From: an uncultured Acidobacteriia bacterium
Lineage (GTDB): Bacteria; Acidobacteriota; Terriglobia; Bryobacterales; Bryobacteraceae
DNA length: 33,439 bases
NCBI GenBank assembly: GCA_903900705.1
Contig: CAIUOG010000059.1
Location: 1 to 33,439 of the forward strand
Reading direction: 5' to 3'
The first letter of the stretch is position 1; each line of letters starts with the position of its first letter. The translations under genes were made by a program, and so were the position numbers. The notes beneath the pieces are model-generated. The model saw only the letters and a list, made by a program, of their open reading frames with translations, did no database searches and had not been told where the DNA came from. Positions 1 to 8,550 of this stretch are shown in pieces.

Positions 1-525
1 GTAAAAGTCACCAAAGGCTTTACCGCGCTCAAGCCGAGCGCCTTCACCGCGATCGCAAACGACCCAATCTTGGATTTCCGCATTTCACCGGCGGACAAGA
101 GCAACATGGCCAAGTTTCTGTTTGGCGGATTCCAACATTGCCTGTTCCCGGCCCAAAAGTTCCACTCAGACACTGAGCGCCGCTTGGCAGTCATCCTGGA
201 GCGCGAAAAAGCAAAATGGTTTAAACCCGCGAAGGGGCAGTTCCAGATTTACTACAAGGCGGGAATTGATCATCTGGAGTATCAACCGGACTTCGTCGCA
301 GAGGTCCCGGATTGCATCTACATGTTTGAGCCAAAGGCAGCCAACGAGATGGATGACCGGGAGGTGTTGGCAAAAAAGGTGGCTGCTGTGAAATGGTGTG
401 GCCAGGCTTCGAACCATGCTTCGAGTTACGGCGGTAAGCAGTGGCAGTACGTTCTTGTCCCGCACGATGCCATCCAAGACAACATGACGCTGGACGGTTT
501 AGCCCAACGATACCGCTGTAACTGA
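1..525 (+). CDS. res: Type III restriction enzyme Res subunit, C-terminal nuclease part (5' end outside window)
   Basis: The reading frame is open from base 1 and ends at TGA 523-525, so only the last 174 residues are visible. They match the conserved tail of type III restriction Res proteins (DEAD-box helicase plus nuclease): a GGFQHC segment, then KFHSDTERRLAVILER, WFKPAKGQFQIYYK, a PD-(D/E)XK nuclease core seen as YQPDF followed by FEPKA, the AAVKWC stretch, and LVPHDAI near the end. In this family the protein works with the Mod methyltransferase and cuts DNA after ATP-driven communication between two unmethylated sites; the helicase part and mod would lie to the left of the window. Base composition looks less GC-rich than the genes beyond 10 kb, and a tRNA gene follows 315 bp downstream, both fitting an acquired island. 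The nuclease residues are intact, so nothing visible says it is dead. Confidence 0.9.
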   Translation, partial: VKVTKGFTALKPSAFTAIANDPILDFRISPADKSNMAKFLFGGFQHCLFPAQKFHSDTERRLAVILEREKAKWFKPAKGQFQIYYKAGIDHLEYQPDFVAEVPDCIYMFEPKAANEMDDREVLAKKVAAVKWCGQASNHASSYGGKQWQYVLVPHDAIQDNMTLDGLAQRYRCN

Positions 526-839
526 ACCTGGCGGGAAGGGCACTCTCCTCATTGCCCATGGCAAGGGCGATGTTGAAAAACAGACCAGAAGGCAGGCCGT
601 GTTGGACGGGGCTGTCAACAAACGCTTCCTGTCAACTGGAGAAACCGGAGAATTGGTACGTGTAAACGTGGGGTTCGACTCCAACCCAGGGGTTGTCTGC
701 GCCACCCCGCAACACCTCGCTTCCAACCGGAGAGAAGGTGCTGCGCGCAAGAACCTGCGGAATGTTGGGGATACGGGCGGAAAGAAGAAAAACGCTGCTG
801 TCAACAAACCGTGCCCTCGGAGTTGGGGCGGAGACGGTT
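526..839. other. Gene-poor gap between res and tRNA-Gln
   Basis: No convincing gene. One frame (mod-3 phase 2) stays open from about 524 to 1192 with a GTG at 599, but it runs straight through the tRNA gene and its later part is low-complexity, so I do not call it. Its first 55 codons (to about 690) look faintly protein-like and could be a remnant. A 13-bp direct repeat occurs at 611-623 and 797-809. Confidence 0.5.
611..809. repeat. 13-bp direct repeat pair (611-623 and 797-809)
   Basis: The 13-mer gctgtcaacaaac occurs at 611-623 and again at 797-809, 186 bp apart, just beyond the 3' end of the tRNA-Gln gene. It may be a trace of insertion or recombination, but a chance repeat of this length is possible in a scan by eye. 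Confidence 0.4.
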
Positions 840-913
840 TGGCTCCCCGACATGGATTCGAACCACGATTCACGGCTCCAAAGGCCGCTGTCCTACCGTT
901 AGACGATCGGGGA
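840..913 (-). tRNA. tRNA-Gln (anticodon TTG), CCA encoded
   Basis: The reverse strand folds into a complete 74-nt cloverleaf. The 7-bp acceptor stem pairs 913-907 with 850-844, the discriminator base is G, and CCA is encoded at 842-840. The anticodon arm has stem gcggc/gccgt and loop ctttgga, giving anticodon TTG, which reads CAA (glutamine). The T arm has the standard ttcgaat loop. The 3' end points left, toward the restriction gene, which is the usual side for islands integrated at tRNA genes. No second copy of the tRNA 3' end is present in the window. Confidence 0.95.
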
Positions 914-1547
914 GTGGGAGGGAAGTGCTGGAACCCTTTCAGTTTAACGCACGCCTGCAGAATACGCGAGGGAGGGTCCGGTGTGCGCCGGACCGCCGTG
1001 CGGAAGCCAATCCTGGCCGGTGCGGGGCCAGGACTTCAAACCCGGCATTCGTTACCTTGTATCACGGGTGGCTTCGACCCCACTGGCTTCCGCCAGGCAT
1101 CACCTTCGACCCATCGAGACCATAAAGCTTATGGTAGCGATCCCGGAAGCGTTCGATTGCGGGCCACACCAGCAGAGGCCAGCCTATGTTGAGGCATTAC
1201 GTCTTTATAGGATATGAGCACCCTATCATGGCCGAACTTGCACTGAGTGATCCCGACGAAGATCAGGTCGCTGGCGGAGTCGACCCGGAACCGGGCGTCA
1301 GCCGCACCTTCCCAGTAGTACGTGCAACTGCAAAACGTCGCCACTTACACGGATCCGTGAACACCACGCGTTCCGCTGGCGGAAATTCTATCCGGTGCAA
1401 ATACTCCTCTGCGTGAATCGAAATCCACAACGGCGGCAGAGCCGGCCTGGTGTAGTATTAAGCCTATCCGCGGCCACCTTCTTACCCACGTCGCAGCAAG
1501 GTTCGCTGCGAAACGCCCTGGCTCCACAAACAGAAAGGACCCTCATC
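914..1547. other. Gap upstream of the phosphoesterase gene
   Basis: About 630 bp without a supported gene. Small open frames exist on both strands (for example 1129-1344 on the minus strand, 71 codons), but none is recognisable or has a clear ribosome site. A short hairpin with 7-bp arms (975-981 and 988-994) sits 60 bp beyond the tRNA. The promoter for the tRNA (minus strand) and for the downstream gene should both be here; I cannot point to a clear -35/-10 pair. Confidence 0.5.
975..994. repeat. 7-bp inverted repeat (hairpin)
   Basis: Arms ggtccgg and ccggacc are separated by six bases. There is no T-run on either side, so it is not a standard terminator. It lies 60 bp upstream of the tRNA 5' end. 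Confidence 0.45.
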
Positions 1548-3797
1548 GTGTCTCTCTCAATTTTCAAACTTACTTTCGCTTCCGTCGCCTTCGCCAGCTT
1601 AAGTCTCGGCGCAGACACCCTCACGCCACCCGCACCGCAGAAAGTAGTCGTGGTTATTCTGGAGAACCACGACTACAACGAACTCGTCGGCGACACCGTC
1701 AATGCCCCTTTCCTCAACAGCGTGATCTCCCAGGGGCTTTTGTTTACCAACGCGCACGGAGTCGATCACCCCAGCCAGCCCAACTACCTCTCCTTGTTCT
1801 CAGGCAGCGATCAGGGCGTCAGCAACGGAAATTCCACCCCCACTAATTCGCTCAACCTGAATGTCCTTCTCGCCTATCTCAAAGCGGCAATCGCTGACCC
1901 GAAGACGCCCGCGGCCCAGCTGCCCATCCTGCAGGGCCAGTTGGCGCAGGTACAGGCCGCTCTCGCAGCCGGTATTGATCCCAAAGCGCTGGCGGGAGAC
2001 GCTTTCCCCGCCTCTGGCAACTTCGTCTCCCTCGACGGTAATCCGGTGTGTCTGCCCTTCAACTCCCCGAATCTCGGCTCCGTGCTGATGAAAGCCGGCA
2101 GGACCTTCACCGAATATGTGGAAGGCCTCACCGAGGCCGGCGTCGCGGATAACTACGGCTATGCCGTCGTTGACAAGATCAACAATCCCGCCGACCCCTA
2201 TACCGTCGGCTATGCCCACCGCCATGACCCGGCGTCGAACTGGATTTCAAACACACCAACCGGTAACCAGCTGCCCCGCTACATGGTCCAGGATTTTGCA
2301 AACTTCCCCGCGGAGGCCCGCGATTTCTCGTTCCTGCCCAACGTCTCGCTGATCGTTCCCAACACCATCAACGACATGCACGATGGCACCATACCCTTCA
2401 GCACCCGCACCGGCGACCAGTGGTGCAGAAAGAACCTCAGCAACTATCTCGCGTGGGCGAAGACGCATAACAGCATCCTCATCATCACGACCGACGAGTC
2501 GGACACGGATCCCACCAATCGCATCATGACCCTCGTGGCCGGAGATCCCGGTCTCGTTCAGGCCGGCACCTCAGATCAGTACCTGTCTCACTTCGATCTC
2601 CTGCGGTCGATCGAGTCGATGTTCAGTACCGAATATGCCGGCTTTAGTTCGCAAGTCTATGGCGCGGTCTTCCTCAACGGCCGGATTTTTGCCACCAGTC
2701 CCGCGCCCATCATCGTCAGACCCACCCAGATTCTTTCCGGTGTCACCACCAGTGGCGCCCAGTATCAGTTCATCATCCCCAAACCCTGGAACGGGCAGTT
2801 GTTGTTGTATGCCCACGGCTATGCCGACATTTCGGCTCCCGTCGCCATTCCAAACAGCGCTCCCGAGCTCCAGATTTACGACGCTTTCACCAGCGAGGGT
2901 TTTGCGGTCGCCATCTCCAGTTATTCAAAGAACGGCTGGGCGGTGAAGGAGGGGATTCAGGATATGCGTGACCTCCAGGCCCGCTTCTCCTCGCAGGTCG
3001 GTAAACCCGGTCGGACTTACCTTGTCGGCGTGTCCATGGGCGGCCTGATCACCGTCAACCTCGCCGAGAACCCCGGTACATTCGACGGAGCTATGTCAAT
3101 CTGCGGCGTTGTCGGCGGGGCTCCCGCCAGTTACCAACGCTTCGGCGATGGCCGCGTCGTCTTTGACTATTTTTTCCCGAAGGTCCTTCCTGGGGACCTG
3201 CTGAATCAGCCCAAACTCGATTACTCGATCGGGAGCCCCACGTTCAACCTGATCGCGGCCACCCTTTCCGCGGGTTTCACGGCCCCAGGTAACCCCACTC
3301 TCCAGTTCGCCAGCGTGACAGGACTCACCGGCTCCAGCCTGAACGAGCTCATCTATTCCGCTGTCACTCTGCTGGGCGGCGCTGATTTCAGCGAGATGCT
3401 GAGCCGTACCGGCGGCCTTAACTTTTATGACAACTCCGCCACCATATTCACCGGGTCGAATAACGATAAGGCGCTGAACGCGGGCGTTCGGCGGTATCAA
3501 TCTAATCCTGACGCCGCGGCTTACCTGCGCGCCTACTACCAGCCGACGGGGAAGCTGACGATTCCGCTTGTCACTCTCCACACCACCGAGGACCCCACTG
3601 TGCCGTTCTCGCAGGAAGCGGGCTACGCCGCCGTGGTTGCCAGGGCAGGCGCGTCAAACCTTCTCGTGCAGCAGTCCGCAGACCGCTACGGACACTGCAA
3701 TGTGAACTCCTCCGAGATCCTCACGTCCTTTCAGGGCCTGTACGGCTGGATAAACCTCGGTATCCGGCCCGCGGGAGGAGACATCACGGTCCCCTGA
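1548..3797 (+). CDS. Secreted phosphoesterase fused to an alpha/beta hydrolase
   Basis: The frame opens at 1395, but GTG 1548 is preferred: agaaagga lies 8 nt upstream and the product (749 aa) then begins with a signal peptide ending near SLGAD (residues about 1-24). Residues about 30-390 resemble the phosphoesterase family of acid phosphatases and phospholipases C (PF04185): VVVVILENHDY, then HPSQPNYLSLFSGS, NDMHDG and TTDES, which carry the expected metal and phosphate ligands. After a linker, residues about 420-749 form an alpha/beta hydrolase with nucleophile S496 in GVSMGG, acid D682 in TEDPTVP and base H716 in YGHCN. The protein therefore looks bifunctional, acting in the periplasm or outside the cell, perhaps on phosphorylated lipids or esters; the substrate is unknown. 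No operon partner is seen. The family call is good for each half; the joint function is inference. Confidence 0.85.
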   Translation: MSLSIFKLTFASVAFASLSLGADTLTPPAPQKVVVVILENHDYNELVGDTVNAPFLNSVISQGLLFTNAHGVDHPSQPNYLSLFSGSDQGVSNGNSTPTNSLNLNVLLAYLKAAIADPKTPAAQLPILQGQLAQVQAALAAGIDPKALAGDAFPASGNFVSLDGNPVCLPFNSPNLGSVLMKAGRTFTEYVEGLTEAGVADNYGYAVVDKINNPADPYTVGYAHRHDPASNWISNTPTGNQLPRYMVQDFANFPAEARDFSFLPNVSLIVPNTINDMHDGTIPFSTRTGDQWCRKNLSNYLAWAKTHNSILIITTDESDTDPTNRIMTLVAGDPGLVQAGTSDQYLSHFDLLRSIESMFSTEYAGFSSQVYGAVFLNGRIFATSPAPIIVRPTQILSGVTTSGAQYQFIIPKPWNGQLLLYAHGYADISAPVAIPNSAPELQIYDAFTSEGFAVAISSYSKNGWAVKEGIQDMRDLQARFSSQVGKPGRTYLVGVSMGGLITVNLAENPGTFDGAMSICGVVGGAPASYQRFGDGRVVFDYFFPKVLPGDLLNQPKLDYSIGSPTFNLIAATLSAGFTAPGNPTLQFASVTGLTGSSLNELIYSAVTLLGGADFSEMLSRTGGLNFYDNSATIFTGSNNDKALNAGVRRYQSNPDAAAYLRAYYQPTGKLTIPLVTLHTTEDPTVPFSQEAGYAAVVARAGASNLLVQQSADRYGHCNVNSSEILTSFQGLYGWINLGIRPAGGDITVP

Positions 3798-4279
3798 AGC
3801 GCCTTTATCGGTCACCGTGTCCGGGTGGGGGCAGGAGGTCCCCTCCCGCCGCCCTGAGTGTCTCGCCGCCTTGTGGAGGATGTCGGCCGGAATTGAGGCG
3901 GCCCCGGGCTTTCCGCAGTCTCAGATGACTCAGTACCAGCGCATTCGGATCAGCTCCGCTTCGAGCGTCACAGTGACGCCCTTTGCGAGATCGGCCTCAT
4001 CGCTCAATGGGAAGCACTATCAGAGCGGCCCGAAACTCCACGTTCCGGAATAATGAGGCCATCATCTGTCAACAGACCACCAGCCCCCCGCCGAGCCGGA
4101 TGCCCTCTGTTCTTCAGTGGGCTGTGCCGATCATGATTTTTTGTTGCCAGGCAGGTTGTGCATGGCTCCCTGAAAAACGCGCTGTCAAACACCTCGCCCG
4201 ACCCGGAAGATATTGATAGCAAACGGCTTGAATACGCCTCAAAACCGATGTGGGTGTGATCGTACCGTATCGCGCTTTC
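3798..4279. other. Gap between phosphoesterase and TPR remnant
   Basis: No supported gene. Short frames on both strands have no family features. The 5' part of the decayed TPR gene downstream may once have occupied this space, but I could not recognise residues of it here. No hairpin with a T-run was found after the phosphoesterase stop. Confidence 0.5.
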
Positions 4280-4666
4280 AATGTAGAGGGTGTGGCTGTG
4301 AGCAGCACGTCCCTTGACGCGCCGGAAAAAAGCCCGGGTGGCTTACGAGAGCGGCTCGAAGGCTATGCGTTCGGGGCGGCTGGACGGGTCCGCGCGCGTG
4401 GCTGGAACTGGGGCGGGCGAAGGAGCGGGCTGGTTCGGCAGTGCCCGCGCGGGAGGCTTGGAAAAAGGCGATCGAACCCGACCCGAAGCTGACCGGGGCG
4501 AAATCCGCGCGCCGGGTATGTGCCGGGTTTGACGCTTGCGCAGAAGGGCGATCGCGAGGGCGCCGCGGCTGAACTGAGGCGTTATCTGCAGGCTGCGCCG
4601 CAGGCTCCGGATGCCGAGACCGTGAAAGCAAATCTGACAGCGATCGAAAACAGCATCAGGAAATAA
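4280..4666 (+). pseudogene. Decayed TPR-family protein (C-terminal part, three frame changes)
   Basis: Consecutive pieces in three frames join into one protein typical of acidobacterial TPR proteins. Phase 2 (about 4280-4330) reads VEGVAVSSTSLDAPEK; phase 0 (from 4332) reads ARVAYESGSKAMRSGRLDG; phase 1 (from 4399) reads WLELGRAKERAG through AWKKAIEPDPKLTGAK; phase 2 again (from about 4517) reads GYVPGLTLAQKGDREGAAAE to the stop TAA 4664-4666. Each change equals one extra base. The first lies in a run of six A (4326-4331), where five would restore the frame. The order is what an intact TPR tail would give, so this is a real gene broken by several indels, or a badly sequenced one. The N-terminal part is missing. 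Function is unknown; intact relatives are exported or periplasmic TPR proteins. Confidence 0.75.
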
Positions 4667-4780
4667 GAACTTCCGGCGGCGGTACTGGTGGGGTGAGCCT
4701 CAGCAGGCGGGAATCTTCCGACTCGCAAAGAGTCACGCCCGCCCCTTGCGGAACCGATAGCTTCTAATCCAAAGGCGCTG

Positions 4781-4828
4781 AATCCAAAAGAAAAACGGCG
4801 CGCGCCGTTTTGAGGGGCGCGCGCCGTT
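4781..4828 (-). terminator. Rho-independent terminator of the TonB-dependent receptor gene
   Basis: Read on the minus strand, a 13-bp GC-rich stem (4828-4816 with 4806-4794, 9-nt loop) is followed directly by a T-rich tail (4795 down to about 4783). It lies 33 bp after the receptor stop codon. The stem includes a 20-bp perfect palindrome at 4792-4811, so an alternative self-paired form exists. Confidence 0.85.
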
Positions 4829-4860
4829 GGAGTGAAGTTTAGCTGTAGTGCCGCTTCGGC

Positions 4861-7800
4861 CTAGAAGGCGACGCGGACCTCCAACTGGATGCTGCGCATG
4901 TTCATGGCGCTGTTGGCAGCGCCGAAGCCTGCGTTCTTAGGCAATGAACGGCCCGACGCGATGCTGCCATCGGCGTTGTACTGACTGTTCTGCAGTGCCA
5001 TAGCCGTCGGATTGTTGAAGGTAGCAGTTGTGTTGCGACCATTCAGAATCACGGCGTTGAGGGTATTGAAGATGTCCGCCCGGAATTCGAAGCGGCGTGC
5101 TTCCTGGAACTTCCAGAAGCGGAATCTTCTCACGATGGAGTTATCGACGTTGACGATCGGACAGCCGCGCAGGTAGTTGCGGCCCGATTCCAGGCCTACG
5201 CTGCCGTAGGCCGGCCCAGTGACGGCCGAAGCCTTGAACTGGTTGAAGGGGTCACTCGAGCATCCGCTGCCGAGGTTGCCGCCCAGAACCACTTTTCCGC
5301 CGTAGTCTGGAGAACCCGTGATGTTCACGTTCGCTCCGTTCGAGTTATAGCCGTAGCCGAGGCTGTAGGCCGTTCCGGAAGCTGCCGTCAGAATGCCCGA
5401 CAACTGCCAGTCCTTCGTTAACTGATGAGCGAAGACACCCATGGTTGTCAGGCCGGTCGGTTCCCAGGTCGAGTTGACCTTGAGGAAGTGCGGTCGACGG
5501 TCGAGGGTGTTGTTCAGGGCTTCGTACTGCGCCTGGTCGGAGCGCACCGAAATCGAACCATCGGCGTTATGCGCATTCCGATAGATCAGTCCGGTGTTGC
5601 CCGTCAGCGAGATCCCATACGTATAGGCCGCCGCGAACGAAAGCCCATGAGCGAAGCGCCGGTTCAGGGTCACCTGAACCGAGTGATACGTGTCATGGAA
5701 GGTCGTCGTATTCTGATTGATGGTGCCCAGACCCGCGTAGGGACGGAGGAGGTTGGTTGTGTAAGCCGAACCACCCGGAACGCTCGGCGTGCCGAGAGTC
5801 GGGTCCTGATACTTCGGCAGATACGCGGTGCCGAGATCAATTAAGTTCAGGTTTTGCAAGTCTCCATTCTGCAATGCTCCCAGCCGGTTGTAGCCATGGT
5901 TGCCAACGTAAGAAACGTCGGCGACAAGGGCCCAGGGGAGTTGCTTCTGGACGCCGACGTTCCACTGGATTGACGACGGAACCTGGGCGTTGTACTGGAA
6001 GGTGACCAGTCCCGGTACGGGCAGCGGGCTCAACCCGCCCTGACCGAGCGACGCCAGATTCCCGTTGCGCAAGTCCGAAGCCGTCGCGGCCGGTGGATTG
6101 CCCGGAGTCGAGAAGACCGTATTGCCATCGGGCCGGTCGTAGAACAACCCGGCGCCTCCGCGGACTACCCAGTCGGACTTCCCTGTTACGTCGTACGCAA
6201 AGCCGAACCGGGGTGCGAACACCACTTTTGGCCAGACGTAATTCGTCTTGTCGATGCCTTTACCGGCAGCTACAATACCGTTCAACGTAGTGCCCGTGCC
6301 GGGGACAGGAGTGCCGATCAGCGCCTGCGTGTTCGCCGCGCCGACCGCCGATACAACCTGCCCTGTGAGCGGATTCAACGCGTTACGAGCGTTGCCCGAA
6401 CAGGCCGCCGCACCGTTGTTGCAGCCGGCTATATAGAGGACAGGTGCGGCTGAAGCCTTCCACATTGCGGGGAAGAAGTTCGACGCCGTGCCGTTGATGT
6501 CATACTGCGGGCCCTGATTCACAAGGCGCAGGCCGTAGTCCAGCGTCAGGCGGCTGTTCACTTTCCAGTTATCCTGGACAAAGCCCTCAATCTGGTTGTA
6601 GACCATATCGCCTTCGATGAAAGCCGAGGCCTGCGTGTACTGCGTGAAGACTCCGAGCGCGGCGTTCGCGTAGCCAAAGCCGCTGTCCAGAATATTGGTT
6701 GAGTCATTGCCGAAGTTCACGTTGCCCTGGAAGCTCGCGCTGGTGCCTACATTCTGCGCCTTGTAGCTGTGGTTCACGTAAGCGCCGGCCTTCAAGGTAT
6801 GCCGTCCCACGATTTTGGTGACGCTGCCGGCCACATCCTGGGTTTTGTTGATATTCAGCCAGCCGGGGAACTGCAGGTTCGGAGGCGCTGCTCCAATCAG
6901 GCTGCCCCAACTGAAGATCGGCGGCAGGTTCAGGCTCTTGCCGTCCCAGAACACCGGCTTGGTGGCCTGCAGGACTTGGTAATCGTAGTAAGCAGGATTC
7001 ACCACGCCCGCGTTCGGATACAATTCGGGGAAGCCCCCGAGAGTGTTCAGCCGGTTCGCCGCCGGACTCGTATCGAGACCGCCGTTGTTGCCGCCCGCCA
7101 GTTGGTTCTTGATGCTTCCATAGGTCACTTCAAGGAACGTGGTGGGAGAGATCGTCCAGTCAAACGTAGCCCCGAGGTTGGTGATGGTCGGATACGGGAC
7201 ATAGCTGTCGCTGAAACCCGGAATGCCGTTGGTGCCTGTACCGCCAATCTGCAACGCCGGACGCTGGAGCTGTCCGGAGTACTTGCCCGAGACGCGGATA
7301 TTCGGTGTGAACTGATAGTCGAGGCGGGCGACCGGCTGCTGAGTCAGCTGATTATAAGGTACAGGATTCAACTGGTAGTTATAGTTTGTTCCTGGCGCCT
7401 GCGCCTGGGTCGGCAACGGGTACTGGCTGAGCACCGCGATGCCCGGAGCATAGAGGCGGCTCTTCGGGATAACCTTCCCGGTGAAGGGCTGCCCGGTCGT
7501 GTTGTCGATGAGATTGGGGATCGGGTTGCCGTTCTGGTCGGCGCTCTGCGAGAAATCGCCAGCCCGCTCGAGCGCGCTGGGCAGCCGCAACCGGATGACG
7601 TTTCCGCTATTGCCGAGAATCGACTGGGGCCGGTATTCATGCGCGTAGAAGAAGAAGAACTTGTTCTTGCCGTTGTAGATTTTCGGGATCGAGACGGGGC
7701 CTCCGATCGTGTAGCCGTAGGTCTGCAGGCTCGTGAACACCGGTATGTCACCGTTTTTCTGAGCAACCCACGATCTGGAATTCCAGGACGTATCGGTGAA

Positions 7801-8550
7801 GATACCGTAGCCGGACCCGTGGTACTGATTGCTGCCGCTCTTGGTCACGGCGGTAATCTGCATGCCGCTGGATCTGCCGTATTCCGCCTGATAGCCCTGC
7901 GTGAGGACCTTCACTTCGCCGATCGATTCAATGTTCAACGAGAGCATCTGGCCGTTGTTGCCGGTATCCATAGCCGAGACGCCATCCATCATGATGTTGT
8001 CCTGGCTTTGGCCGCCCAGACGAGCGGTGCTGCCGGTGCCGATCGAGCCGTCTACCCCCGGGGTAAAGGCCACAGCGTTGAAGAAGTTTCCATGCTGGAT
8101 GGGCAGGCTTTCGATTGCCTTGGTTTCAATTGCATACGAACGCTCGCCGGTCTGCGTTTGCAGCAGAGCCTGTTCGGCGCTGATCGTTACTGTTTCAGTG
8201 GTTCCGCCTACCTGCAGCGTGATCTGGGGCACGCCGACACGGTCGCCGCCGGTCACCACAATCCCTTTGACCAGGTCTTTCTTAAACGCCGCCGCCGTGA
8301 CCTCAATACTGTAAGTGTCGGGCGTGACGTTCGGAATCACGTAGTCGCCACTACCGTTGGTTTTGACCGTGGCGCTCCGGGTATTCTGTGTCTCGCTGAT
8401 CAGAACTACCTGTACGTCGGGAATGACCGAGCCCGACTGATCTACTACTCGCCCCGTCACGCTGCCCGTCGTCACCTGCGCCAGTGCCGCGAGCGGCATG
8501 CACAGCGCAGCGACGAGACAGGCGCGGAGCCTGCTGTTACTTCGCATCAT
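4861..8550 (-). CDS. TonB-dependent outer-membrane receptor, Oar-like, with carboxypeptidase-regulatory domain
   Basis: 1229 residues. A signal peptide (residues 1-24, ending LAALAQ) is followed by a carboxypeptidase-regulatory-like beta-sandwich (about 27-115, TGSVTGRVVDQSGSVIPDVQ), a plug domain (about 120-240, with GERSYAIETKAIESLPIQ and a DNIMMDGV segment) and a long 22-strand-type barrel ending in phenylalanine (VRVAF), the outer-membrane insertion signal. This architecture is known as the Oar-like receptor, expanded in Acidobacteria, and is thought to take up large polymers such as glycan or peptide breakdown products using TonB-ExbBD energy. The start has AAGGAG at 8565-8570, 14 nt upstream, a long spacing; a second ATG follows immediately. 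The gene is alone, ends in a strong terminator, and the ligand cannot be inferred. The TonB at 21.1-21.9 kb is a possible energiser. Confidence 0.95.
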   Translation of the reverse strand: MMRSNSRLRACLVAALCMPLAALAQVTTGSVTGRVVDQSGSVIPDVQVVLISETQNTRSATVKTNGSGDYVIPNVTPDTYSIEVTAAAFKKDLVKGIVVTGGDRVGVPQITLQVGGTTETVTISAEQALLQTQTGERSYAIETKAIESLPIQHGNFFNAVAFTPGVDGSIGTGSTARLGGQSQDNIMMDGVSAMDTGNNGQMLSLNIESIGEVKVLTQGYQAEYGRSSGMQITAVTKSGSNQYHGSGYGIFTDTSWNSRSWVAQKNGDIPVFTSLQTYGYTIGGPVSIPKIYNGKNKFFFFYAHEYRPQSILGNSGNVIRLRLPSALERAGDFSQSADQNGNPIPNLIDNTTGQPFTGKVIPKSRLYAPGIAVLSQYPLPTQAQAPGTNYNYQLNPVPYNQLTQQPVARLDYQFTPNIRVSGKYSGQLQRPALQIGGTGTNGIPGFSDSYVPYPTITNLGATFDWTISPTTFLEVTYGSIKNQLAGGNNGGLDTSPAANRLNTLGGFPELYPNAGVVNPAYYDYQVLQATKPVFWDGKSLNLPPIFSWGSLIGAAPPNLQFPGWLNINKTQDVAGSVTKIVGRHTLKAGAYVNHSYKAQNVGTSASFQGNVNFGNDSTNILDSGFGYANAALGVFTQYTQASAFIEGDMVYNQIEGFVQDNWKVNSRLTLDYGLRLVNQGPQYDINGTASNFFPAMWKASAAPVLYIAGCNNGAAACSGNARNALNPLTGQVVSAVGAANTQALIGTPVPGTGTTLNGIVAAGKGIDKTNYVWPKVVFAPRFGFAYDVTGKSDWVVRGGAGLFYDRPDGNTVFSTPGNPPAATASDLRNGNLASLGQGGLSPLPVPGLVTFQYNAQVPSSIQWNVGVQKQLPWALVADVSYVGNHGYNRLGALQNGDLQNLNLIDLGTAYLPKYQDPTLGTPSVPGGSAYTTNLLRPYAGLGTINQNTTTFHDTYHSVQVTLNRRFAHGLSFAAAYTYGISLTGNTGLIYRNAHNADGSISVRSDQAQYEALNNTLDRRPHFLKVNSTWEPTGLTTMGVFAHQLTKDWQLSGILTAASGTAYSLGYGYNSNGANVNITGSPDYGGKVVLGGNLGSGCSSDPFNQFKASAVTGPAYGSVGLESGRNYLRGCPIVNVDNSIVRRFRFWKFQEARRFEFRADIFNTLNAVILNGRNTTATFNNPTAMALQNSQYNADGSIASGRSLPKNAGFGAANSAMNMRSIQLEVRVAF

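Noticed and set aside
599-1192. 197-codon plus-strand open frame
   Set aside because: It runs through the tRNA-Gln gene and has no family features.
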